Positions 13,591-19,634 of a stretch of 19,634 nt of DNA are shown in pieces. A program made the position numbers and the translations under genes. Source of the stretch: Cellulomonas sp. (GTDB lineage Bacteria; Actinomycetota; Actinomycetes; Actinomycetales; Cellulomonadaceae); assembly GCA_031178805.1 (NCBI GenBank), contig JAPSIJ010000008.1, positions 1 to 19,634 of the forward strand, read 5' to 3'. Numbering within the stretch: position 1 is the stretch's first letter; each line of letters starts with the position of its first letter. The notes below the pieces were generated by a model that made no database searches, had not been told where the DNA came from, and was given only the letters and a program-made list of their open reading frames with translations.

Positions 13591-15345
13591 TCAGGGGCGG
13601 TTCGTGCCCTCGGTGTCCTCCTGGTCGGCGGCGAGGTGGCGCACGCCGCCGCCGGCACCGCTGAGCTCCGCGGGGTGCTCGTCGTGCGCCGCGGGGAGGG
13701 CGTCGTGCCCGCCGTGCGACTGGGCCGCCGCGAGCTCCGCGGGGGTGACCGGCTCGACGCGGTCCTCGTAGAACAGCGTGGACAGCCGGCGGCGCATCGC
13801 GTCGATCCGGTAGCCCGGGCGGCGCACGCCGCGGGCGTCCTCCGCCGGCTCGATCTCGAGCGGGCGGCGCGGCTCGTGCTGCACGCGCAGCCAGCGCTCG
13901 TGCTCGTCGAGGGGCTTGTGCACCTCGATGTACTCGCCGGAGGCGAACCGCACGATGCGACCGGTCTCGTGCCCGTGCAGGACCAGCTCGCGGTCCTTGC
14001 GCTGCAGCGCGAGGCAGATGCGCTTGGTGATCCAGAACGCGATCACCGGGCCGACGAAGAACAGCACCCGGAAGACTTCCGTGATGTCGTTGATCGACAG
14101 GTGGAAGTGCGTCGCGATCAGGTCGTTGGACCCGGCGAGCACCAGCACCATGAACGCGGTCAGGAAGGCGACGCCGAACGCGGTGCGGAACGGCGCGTTG
14201 CGCGGGCGGTCCAGCACGTGGTGCTCGCGGTCGTCACCGGTGGCGAACGCCTCGATGAACGGCCACAGCGCGAGCACGGTGAACAGCAGGCCCGGGACCA
14301 CCACGGCGGGGATCAGCACGTTCAGCGAGAGGGTGTACTCGCCGATGACGAACTCCACGCCGCCGGGCATGAGCCGCAGGCCGCCCTCGAGGAACAGCAT
14401 GTACCAGTCCGGCTGGGCGCCGGCGGAGACCACCGACGGGTCGAACGGGCCGTAGTTCCACACCGGGTTGATCGTCATGGTCGCGCCCATCAGCGCGATC
14501 ACGGCGAACACCACGAAGAAGAAGCCGCCGGCCTTGGCCACGTACACCGGGAACAGCGGGTAGCCGACGACGTTCTTGTCGGTGCGGCCCGAGCCCGGGA
14601 ACTGCGTGTGCTTGTGCAGCACGACCATGAGCAGGTGCAGGCCGATCAGCGCCAGGATCAGCGCGGGGATCAGCAGGATGTGCACCGTGAACAGCCGGGG
14701 GATCAGCTCGGTGCCCGGGAACTCGCCGCCGAACAGGCCGAACGAGATGTAGGAGCCCAGGACCGGGATGGAGCGGGCGACGCCGTCGGCGATGCGCAGG
14801 CCGTTGCCGGACAGCACGTCGTCGGGGAGCGAGTAGCCCGAGAAGCCGGCCAGCAGGCCGAGGATCATCAGCGTGAAGCCGACGAGCCAGTTGAGCTCGC
14901 GCGGCTTGCGGAAGGCGCCGGTGAAGAACACGCGCATCATGTGCGTGACGATCGAGGCCATGAAGATCAGCGCGGCCCAGTGGTGGATCTGCCGCATCAG
15001 CAGGCCGCCGCGCACCTCGAACGACAGGCGCAGCGTCGAGGCGAACGCCTCGGACATCTCCACGCCGTTCATCGAGGCCCAGGGCCCGTGGTAGTGCACC
15101 TCGGTCATCGAGGGCACGAAGAACATCGTGAGGAAGGTGCCGGAGATCAGCAGCACCACGAAGGAGTAGAGCGCGATCTCGCCCAGGAGGAACGACCAGT
15201 GGTCGGGGAAGATCTTGCGCGCGAACTCCTTGACGGCGTTCCCGACGCCGGTGCGCTGGTCGAGGTAGTCCGCGGTCGCGGCCGCCGCGCGCGCGCTGCG
15301 CGTGGGCGGCGCCGCGGGCGCGGCGGGGGAGTCGACGGTGCTCAC
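13591..15345 (-). CDS. qcrB: Cytochrome bc1 complex cytochrome b subunit QcrB
   Basis: The 584-residue membrane core of the actinobacterial menaquinol:cytochrome c reductase binds hemes bL and bH. Heme-ligand histidine pairs are H121/H135 in RQIHHWAALIF...HMMRVF (spacing 14) and H222/H237 in VHILLIPAL...LHLLMV (spacing 15). The quinol-site motif is PDWY (312-315), the form seen in actinobacteria in place of PEWY. After about eight helices there is a cytoplasmic C-terminal tail of more than 100 residues, rich in charged residues and His, as in other actinobacterial QcrB. GTG 15345 overlaps the qcrA stop by 4 nt; GGAG lies about nine bases upstream. Last gene of the ctaE-qcrCAB cluster. Confidence 0.95.
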   Translation of the reverse strand: MSTVDSPAAPAAPPTRSARAAAATADYLDQRTGVGNAVKEFARKIFPDHWSFLLGEIALYSFVVLLISGTFLTMFFVPSMTEVHYHGPWASMNGVEMSEAFASTLRLSFEVRGGLLMRQIHHWAALIFMASIVTHMMRVFFTGAFRKPRELNWLVGFTLMILGLLAGFSGYSLPDDVLSGNGLRIADGVARSIPVLGSYISFGLFGGEFPGTELIPRLFTVHILLIPALILALIGLHLLMVVLHKHTQFPGSGRTDKNVVGYPLFPVYVAKAGGFFFVVFAVIALMGATMTINPVWNYGPFDPSVVSAGAQPDWYMLFLEGGLRLMPGGVEFVIGEYTLSLNVLIPAVVVPGLLFTVLALWPFIEAFATGDDREHHVLDRPRNAPFRTAFGVAFLTAFMVLVLAGSNDLIATHFHLSINDITEVFRVLFFVGPVIAFWITKRICLALQRKDRELVLHGHETGRIVRFASGEYIEVHKPLDEHERWLRVQHEPRRPLEIEPAEDARGVRRPGYRIDAMRRRLSTLFYEDRVEPVTPAELAAAQSHGGHDALPAAHDEHPAELSGAGGGVRHLAADQEDTEGTNRP

Positions 15346-16367
15346 GTGAGGCGCTCCCAGAAGGACGGGCCGATGGGTTCGTTGAAGCCGTCCTGCGCGA
15401 CGAGGTAGCCCTCGTCGTCGACGGTGATCGGCAGCTGGGGCAGCGGGCGGTTCGCCGGCCCGAACACGACCCTGGCGCCGTCGGCGGCGTCGAAGGTCGA
15501 CTGGTGGCAGGGGCACAGGATGTGGTGGGTCTGCTGCTCGTACAGGGCGACGGGGCACCCCACGTGCGTGCAGATCTTGGAGTACGCGACGATGCCGTCG
15601 TAGCTCCAGCCCTCACCCTGCTCGGACTTCAGGTCCCGGGGGTCCATCCGGATCATCAGGACGACGGCCTTGGCCTTCTCGTCGAGCGGGTGCTCGGCCT
15701 CGTGCAGGTCCTCGGGGATGACGTGGAACACCGAGCCGATGGTCACGTCCGCGGCCTTGATCGGGCGGCCGGTCGGGTCGATGGCCAGGCGGGTGCCCCG
15801 GCGCCACATCGTGCGCTTGGACCGCGAGACGTCCCAGTCGCCGCCGATGTTGCCGATCAGCGGCACGGCGATCGCCAGGGGGAACAGCGCCAGCGAGGTC
15901 ACCATGGCGCCCTTGAGCACGCCGCGGCGGCCGATCGAGGAGTCCTTGACGCCCTCGCGCAGGGCCTCGACGGCCTTGACGCGCACGGCCTCGCTGCTCG
16001 CCGTCGGGTGGCGGTCCTCGGCCTGCTCGTGGTCGTTCATGAGCGACTTCGCCCAGTGCACGGCCGCGAAGCCGATGCCGGCCAGGCCGAGGAACAGGCC
16101 GAGGCCGAGCAGGAGGTTGGACAGGCGCATGGAGCCGACGGTCTCGCCCGGCGGGACCAGGGCGTAGGCGACGATCGCGCCGACGGTGCCGAGGATCGAC
16201 AGCGTGAACAGGACGACGACCTGGCGCTCGGCGCGCTTCTGCGCCTTGGGGTCGCTGTCGCCCACGCGGGCGCGGTGGCCCTCGAGGCCCGGGTCCTCGA
16301 ACCGCTCCGGCAGCGGGGCGCCGTCGCGGGTGGTGAGGTCCGTCGAGGGGTCGTGGTGCGTGCTCAT
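15342..16367 (-). CDS. qcrA: Cytochrome bc1 complex Rieske iron-sulfur subunit QcrA
   Basis: The 341-residue Rieske protein moves electrons from menaquinol to cytochrome c. Three hydrophobic helices (about 50-71, 83-106 and 151-172) give the actinobacterial three-helix type. The third is preceded by R147-R148 and resembles a Tat signal. The [2Fe-2S] ligands are C266 and H268 (CTHVGC) and C285 and H288 (CPCHQS), with C271 and C287 as the disulfide pair. ATG 16367 has only a weak Shine-Dalgarno region; it lies 52 bp after the qcrC stop. The stop overlaps qcrB. Confidence 0.95.
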   Translation of the reverse strand: MSTHHDPSTDLTTRDGAPLPERFEDPGLEGHRARVGDSDPKAQKRAERQVVVLFTLSILGTVGAIVAYALVPPGETVGSMRLSNLLLGLGLFLGLAGIGFAAVHWAKSLMNDHEQAEDRHPTASSEAVRVKAVEALREGVKDSSIGRRGVLKGAMVTSLALFPLAIAVPLIGNIGGDWDVSRSKRTMWRRGTRLAIDPTGRPIKAADVTIGSVFHVIPEDLHEAEHPLDEKAKAVVLMIRMDPRDLKSEQGEGWSYDGIVAYSKICTHVGCPVALYEQQTHHILCPCHQSTFDAADGARVVFGPANRPLPQLPITVDDEGYLVAQDGFNEPIGPSFWERLT

Positions 16368-16419
16368 GCCGGGGCCCCCGCGGGATCGTGAGCGGAGCGA
16401 ACGATGCTGTGGGGTGAGT

Positions 16420-17223
16420 TCACGAGGACTTGGCTCCGATCCAGACCGAGGCGGCGATCAGCAGGCCGATACCGACCACCCAGGCCCAGAGGCCCTCGCT
16501 GACGGGACCGAGCGAGCCGAGCGACAGGCCGCCGGGCGAGCCCTCCCGCTGGTCGTCGAGGTACGCGATGATGTCGCGCTTCTCGTCCGGGGTGATGTTG
16601 GCGTCGTTGAACACCGGCATGGACTGCGGGCCGGTGAGCATCGCCTCGTAGATGTGCGTGGGGGTGGTGTCGTCGAGCGCGGGGGCCCACTTGCCCTCGG
16701 ACAGCGCGCCACCGGCGCCGACGGCGTTGTGGCACATGGCGCAGTTCGTGCGGAACAGCGCCATGCCGTTCGCCGCGTCGCCGAGCTCGGGGTCCACCTG
16801 CTCCTGCGTCGGGACGGCGGGGCCGGCGCCCAGCGAGGCGACGTACGCCGCGAGCTGGTCGATCTGCTCCTGCTCGAACTGGACCGGCTTGGCCTGGATC
16901 TGCGCGCCGTTCATCTGCGCGGGCATGCGGCCGGTGCCGACCTGGAAGTCGACGGCGGCGGCACCCACGCCGATGAGGGACGGGCCGCCGGCGCCGCCCT
17001 CGACGGCCTCACGGCCCTCGGCGGTCGGGCCGTGGCAGGTGGCGCAGTTGGCCTGGAACAGCTTCTGACCGGCGGCGATGTCGCTCTCGCTGGCCGCCGC
17101 CTGCGCCGCGTCGGCGCTGGCGGGCTGGGCGATCGCGTACACCGCGCCGGTGAGCAGCAGCGCCAGCATCAGCAGCACGACCGGCGCGTACCGGTGGTGC
17201 CTGCGGGCGGCGAGTGCCTTCAC
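16420..17223 (-). CDS. qcrC: Cytochrome bc1 complex diheme cytochrome c subunit QcrC
   Basis: A 267-residue membrane-anchored diheme cytochrome c. An N-terminal hydrophobic segment (about 12-32) is followed by two cytochrome c domains with heme sites CATCH (60-64) and CAMCH (161-165), and a C-terminal anchor helix (about 245-263). Candidate axial Met ligands are M100 in GRMPAQ and M202 in SMPVF. In actinobacteria this subunit replaces soluble cytochrome c and passes electrons directly to the aa3 oxidase in a bc1-aa3 supercomplex. GTG 17223 follows GAGGAT by about six to eight bases and lies 70 bp downstream of ctaE. Confidence 0.95.
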   Translation of the reverse strand: MKALAARRHHRYAPVVLLMLALLLTGAVYAIAQPASADAAQAAASESDIAAGQKLFQANCATCHGPTAEGREAVEGGAGGPSLIGVGAAAVDFQVGTGRMPAQMNGAQIQAKPVQFEQEQIDQLAAYVASLGAGPAVPTQEQVDPELGDAANGMALFRTNCAMCHNAVGAGGALSEGKWAPALDDTTPTHIYEAMLTGPQSMPVFNDANITPDEKRDIIAYLDDQREGSPGGLSLGSLGPVSEGLWAWVVGIGLLIAASVWIGAKSS

Positions 17224-17293
17224 GGATGGATCCTCGTCTCGGGCGTGCGGGGGATGGAACGGGGGGAGCGCGGGGGCGTCGGCGGCGCCGTCG

Positions 17294-17932
17294 TCACCGG
17301 ATCAGGTAGATCGTCGCGAACAGCGCGATCCAGACCACGTCGACGAAGTGCCAGTAGTAGGACGTGACGATGGCGGTCGTCGCCTCGTGGTGGCCGAACC
17401 GGCCGGCGGTGAACGAGCGGCCGAGCAGGAAGAGGAAGGCGATGAGGCCGCCGACCACGTGCAGGCCGTGGAAGCCGGTCGTCAGGTAGAAGACCGAGCC
17501 GTACGGGCTGGAGGAGATCGTCAGGCCCTCGTGCACCAGCTCGGCGTACTCGAAGATCTGCCCGCCGATGAACACGGCGCCCATGACGTAGGTCAGGGTC
17601 ATCCACTCGTTCATGCCCCAGCCCTTGACGTTCAGCAGGCCGCCGGAGCGCACCGGCTGGAACCGCTCGGCGGCCCACACGCCCATCTGGCACGTCACGG
17701 ACGACAGCAGCAGCACCGTCGTGTTGATCGCGGCGAACGTGATGTTCAGCTTCTCCGTCTGGACGGCCCACTCCTCGGGCACCGTCGCGCGGAGGGTGAA
17801 GTACATCGCGAACAGGCCCGCGAAGAACATGAGCTCCGAGGCCAGCCACACGATCGTCCCGACCGACACGGGGTTCGGTCGGTTGACGCTCACATGGGGA
17901 GCGGAGGCGGGGGCAGCCGTTGCGGTCGTCAC
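17294..17932 (-). CDS. ctaE: Cytochrome c oxidase subunit III CtaE
   Basis: A 212-residue membrane subunit of the aa3 terminal oxidase with five predicted helices, matching the short actinobacterial form. Characteristic stretches are NRPNPVSVGTIVWLASELMFF (about 18-38), TTGFHGLHVVGG and SYYWHFVDVVWIALF. The GTG at 17932 gives an N-terminus of the usual length; a later in-frame GTG would remove about 14 residues. No Shine-Dalgarno site precedes the GTG, but a -10-like hexamer ends 7 nt upstream, which suggests a leaderless transcript. First gene of the minus-strand ctaE-qcrCAB cluster, divergent from the receiver-trpD pair. Confidence 0.95.
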   Translation of the reverse strand: MTTATAAPASAPHVSVNRPNPVSVGTIVWLASELMFFAGLFAMYFTLRATVPEEWAVQTEKLNITFAAINTTVLLLSSVTCQMGVWAAERFQPVRSGGLLNVKGWGMNEWMTLTYVMGAVFIGGQIFEYAELVHEGLTISSSPYGSVFYLTTGFHGLHVVGGLIAFLFLLGRSFTAGRFGHHEATTAIVTSYYWHFVDVVWIALFATIYLIR

Positions 17933-17939
17933 GCACGTC

Positions 17940-17945
17940 AGTATG
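17940..17945 (-). promoter_or_regulatory. Putative -10 box of a leaderless ctaE transcript
   Basis: On the minus strand CATACT lies 7 nt before the ctaE GTG, the normal distance from a -10 box to the transcription start. The start codon could therefore be the first bases of the mRNA, which fits the missing Shine-Dalgarno site. A small dyad GGCCG-ATAA-CGGCC (17945-17958) abuts the box. No convincing -35 was found. Confidence 0.4.
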
Positions 17946-18058
17946 GCCGATAACGGCCGGACATGGGTCACAAGTCCCGGGGGTGCCGCCGAGGTTTCTG
18001 TCACACCGTCACCTCGTTCTGCGCACATCTCCCGCTCCCGGCCCTGATCGCGGGCGTG

Positions 18059-18079
18059 CGCGGGCGGGTCCCGCCCGCG
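18059..18079. repeat. GC-rich inverted repeat upstream of the receiver-trpD operon
   Basis: A 21-bp odd palindrome centred on T18069 with 10-nt arms lies about 75 bp upstream of the receiver gene. A -10-like CAAGAT (18095-18100) follows it, so it could be an operator or, on the minus side, part of the ctaE upstream region. GC-only repeats of this size arise easily here. The rest of 17933-18153 holds only promoter-type sequence and no gene. Confidence 0.3.
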
Positions 18080-18153
18080 TGTCGCGTCCCGTGCCAAGAT
18101 GCGGGGCAGGGACGCGCGCGAGCCGTCCCGGCCGCCCCACCCGGAGGACCACC

Positions 18154-18579
18154 ATGGCCGCTGACCGCCCCGAGGAGCACGAGGCCGCGCAGGGCCCGCG
18201 CATCCTGCTCTACAGCGACGACGTCGAGACCCGCGCCCAGGTGCGCCTGGGCGTCGGGCGCCGGCTCGGCCGGGGCGCGCCGGACATCGTGTGGGCCGAG
18301 GTGGCCACGGCCGACGCCGCGCTCGAGCAGGCGCGCACGCGCGCCTACGACCTGCTCGTCCTGGACGGGGAGGCCGCCAAGGTCGGCGGCATGGCCCTCG
18401 CCCGGCAGGTCAAGGACGAGGTGTTCGGCTGCCCGCCGGTCCTCGTGCTCACCGGCCGCCCGCAGGACGCGTGGCTCGCGGCCTGGTCCGACGCGGACGC
18501 GGTCGTGTCCCGCCCGCTCGACCCGGTCGGCCTGCACGACGCGGTCGCGGGCCTGCTGCAGCGGACCCCGGCGGCATGA
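18154..18579 (+). CDS. Stand-alone response-regulator receiver-domain protein coupled to trpD
   Basis: A 141-residue protein that is a single receiver (CheY-like) domain with a short N-terminal tail and no output domain. The acidic pocket is D22-D23 (YSDDVETR), the candidate phosphorylated Asp is D71 (LLVLDGEA), and the conserved Thr is T100 (VLVLTGRP). The usual Lys-Pro is Arg120-Pro121 (SRPLDP), a conservative departure at a residue that normally contacts the phosphoryl group. ATG 18154 has GGAGG six bases upstream. The stop overlaps trpD by 4 nt (ATGA). No histidine kinase is nearby. It may be phosphorylated by a distant kinase or may have lost signalling; partner and role are unknown. Confidence 0.82.
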   Translation: MAADRPEEHEAAQGPRILLYSDDVETRAQVRLGVGRRLGRGAPDIVWAEVATADAALEQARTRAYDLLVLDGEAAKVGGMALARQVKDEVFGCPPVLVLTGRPQDAWLAAWSDADAVVSRPLDPVGLHDAVAGLLQRTPAA

Positions 18580-19628
18580 CCGGGGCCGTCACCTGGTCGG
18601 ACCTGCTCACCGCGCTCGTCGAGGGGCGCGACCTGGACGCCGCGCAGACCGCGTGGGCGATGGACCGGATCATGTCCGGCGAGGCCTCGCCGGCCCGGGT
18701 CGCCGGGTTCCTCACCGCGCTGCGCGCCAAGGGCGAGACCGTCACGGAGCTGACCGCGCTGGCCGACACGATGCTCGCCCACGCCCTGCGGTTCGAGGTG
18801 CCCGGCCGGGCCGTGGACATCGTCGGCACCGGCGGCGACCGCGCGCACACCGTCAACATCTCGACGATGGCGTCGGTCGTCGTCGCCGGCACGGGCGTGC
18901 GGGTGGTCAAGCACGGCAACCGCGCGGCGTCGTCGTCCTCCGGGTCCGCGGACGTGCTCGAGGCGCTCGGGATCCGGCTCGACCAGACGCCGGAGCGGGT
19001 CGCCGAGCTGGCCGGCGAGGTCGGCATCACGTTCTGCTTCGCGCTCACGTTCCACCCGGCGATGCGGCACGTCGCCACCGCCCGCCGCGAGCTCGGCATC
19101 AAGACGGTGTTCAACTTCCTCGGGCCGCTGACCAACCCCGCGCAGCCCGCGGCCGCCGCGATCGGCGTCGCCGACCCGGTGATGGCCGGGCTGATGGCCG
19201 GCGTCCTGGCCCGGCGGGGGACCGACGCGCTGGTGTTCCGCGGCGACGACGGGCTCGACGAGCTGGCGCCCACCGGGACGGCGCACGTCTGGCACGTGCA
19301 GGACGGCGCGGTCACCGAGCACGGGCTGGACCCGGTCGCCGACCTCGGCCTGGCCCCGCTGACCGTGGCCGACCTGCGCGGCGCCGACGCGGCGTTCAAC
19401 GCCGGCGTGGCGCGCGCCGTGCTCGGCGGCGAGCGGGTCGCGTCCCGGGAGACGGTGCTGCTGAACGCCGCCGCGGCCCTCGTCGCCGACGGCAGCCTGC
19501 CCGGCACCGGGCGGTCGGGCGGCGACCTCGTCGCGCGCCTGCGCGCCGGGCTGGACCACGCGGCCCGCGCGGTCGACTCCGGCGCCGCCGCGGACGTCCT
19601 CGCCCGCTGGAGCGCCGCCTCCGCCTGA
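18576..19628 (+). CDS. trpD: Anthranilate phosphoribosyltransferase TrpD
   Basis: The 350-residue enzyme joins anthranilate to phosphoribosyl pyrophosphate (EC 2.4.2.18), the second step of tryptophan synthesis. The N-terminal helical domain is followed by the PRPP-binding motif GTGGD (84-88), NIST (94-97), the flexible loop KHGNRAASSSSGSAD (112-126) and the metal-binding pair in GLDELAPTG. The actinobacterial stretch FNFLGPLTNPAQP is present. It starts at ATG 18576 within the stop of the receiver gene, so the two are translationally coupled. It is complete and ends 6 bp before the window edge. It stands apart from the other trp genes, next to ctaE, an order common in actinobacteria. Confidence 0.96.
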   Translation: MTGAVTWSDLLTALVEGRDLDAAQTAWAMDRIMSGEASPARVAGFLTALRAKGETVTELTALADTMLAHALRFEVPGRAVDIVGTGGDRAHTVNISTMASVVVAGTGVRVVKHGNRAASSSSGSADVLEALGIRLDQTPERVAELAGEVGITFCFALTFHPAMRHVATARRELGIKTVFNFLGPLTNPAQPAAAAIGVADPVMAGLMAGVLARRGTDALVFRGDDGLDELAPTGTAHVWHVQDGAVTEHGLDPVADLGLAPLTVADLRGADAAFNAGVARAVLGGERVASRETVLLNAAAALVADGSLPGTGRSGGDLVARLRAGLDHAARAVDSGAAADVLARWSAASA

Positions 19629-19634
19629 CCCGCG

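Noticed and set aside
13636..15408. Plus-strand open frame opposite qcrB
   Set aside because: A His/Gln/Glu/Arg-rich shadow of the hydrophobic qcrB helices; no start signal or domain.
16385..16405. ATCGT...ACGAT short inverted repeat between qcrC and qcrA
   Set aside because: Five-base arms with an unpaired interior; too weak to call in a 52-bp intra-operon gap.
1..19634. CRISPR arrays, insertion sequences, prophage, tRNA or rRNA genes
   Set aside because: No regularly spaced repeats, transposase or integrase motifs, cloverleaf-forming segments or rRNA-like sequence were seen. The only dispersed repeat is the 14-bp operator.

Overview
The window is very GC-rich (well over 70% by eye, third codon positions almost always G or C). 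It carries an actinobacterial gene order: cytochrome oxidase subunit III, qcrC-qcrA-qcrB, and a divergent trpD. The composition, an uptake locus for plant-derived sugar acids, a UgpC/MsmK-dependent style of ABC importer and a Mn-type superoxide dismutase fit a Micrococcales soil or plant-litter bacterium such as a Cellulomonas relative. That placement is inference.

Region 1 (1-12,616) is one hexuronate utilisation locus. Leftmost, on the minus strand, are a partial Gfo/Idh/MocA oxidoreductase and an overlapping DUF6807 (PmoA-like) gene. Next comes a minus-strand LacI-family repressor, divergent from a plus-strand pair: a second Gfo/Idh/MocA oxidoreductase and altronate dehydratase (uxaA). Convergent with that pair is a minus-strand block: uronate isomerase (uxaC), tagaturonate reductase (uxaB), two sugar ABC permeases and a lipoprotein solute-binding protein. 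UxaC, UxaB and UxaA form the galacturonate route: galacturonate to tagaturonate to altronate to 2-keto-3-deoxygluconate (KDG). KDG kinase, KDPG aldolase and the transporter ATPase are not in the window.

The main observation beyond single genes is a self-contained regulon. Six copies of a 14-bp near-palindrome of the form GGNAACCGGTTTCC occur only in this locus. Every one lies in front of a transcription unit: the DUF6807 operon, the lacI gene, the oxidoreductase-uxaA operon, the ABC operon (two copies) and the uxaCB operon. Five of the six sit beside a TANNNT hexamer that can serve as a -10 box. The obvious candidate regulator is the LacI protein encoded in the middle. A 19-codon leader ORF with a strong Shine-Dalgarno site overlaps the start of the first permease. 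Strong inverted repeats occupy the lacI leader, the convergent uxaA/solute-binding-protein junction and the permease/solute-binding-protein gap.

Region 2 (12,650-19,634) is conserved core: sodA with its own terminator, the minus-strand respiratory cluster ctaE-qcrC-qcrA-qcrB (supercomplex of the cytochrome bc1 complex and aa3 oxidase), and on the plus strand a small receiver-domain protein whose stop overlaps the start of trpD by 4 nt. No tRNA, rRNA, CRISPR array, insertion sequence or prophage gene is visible.
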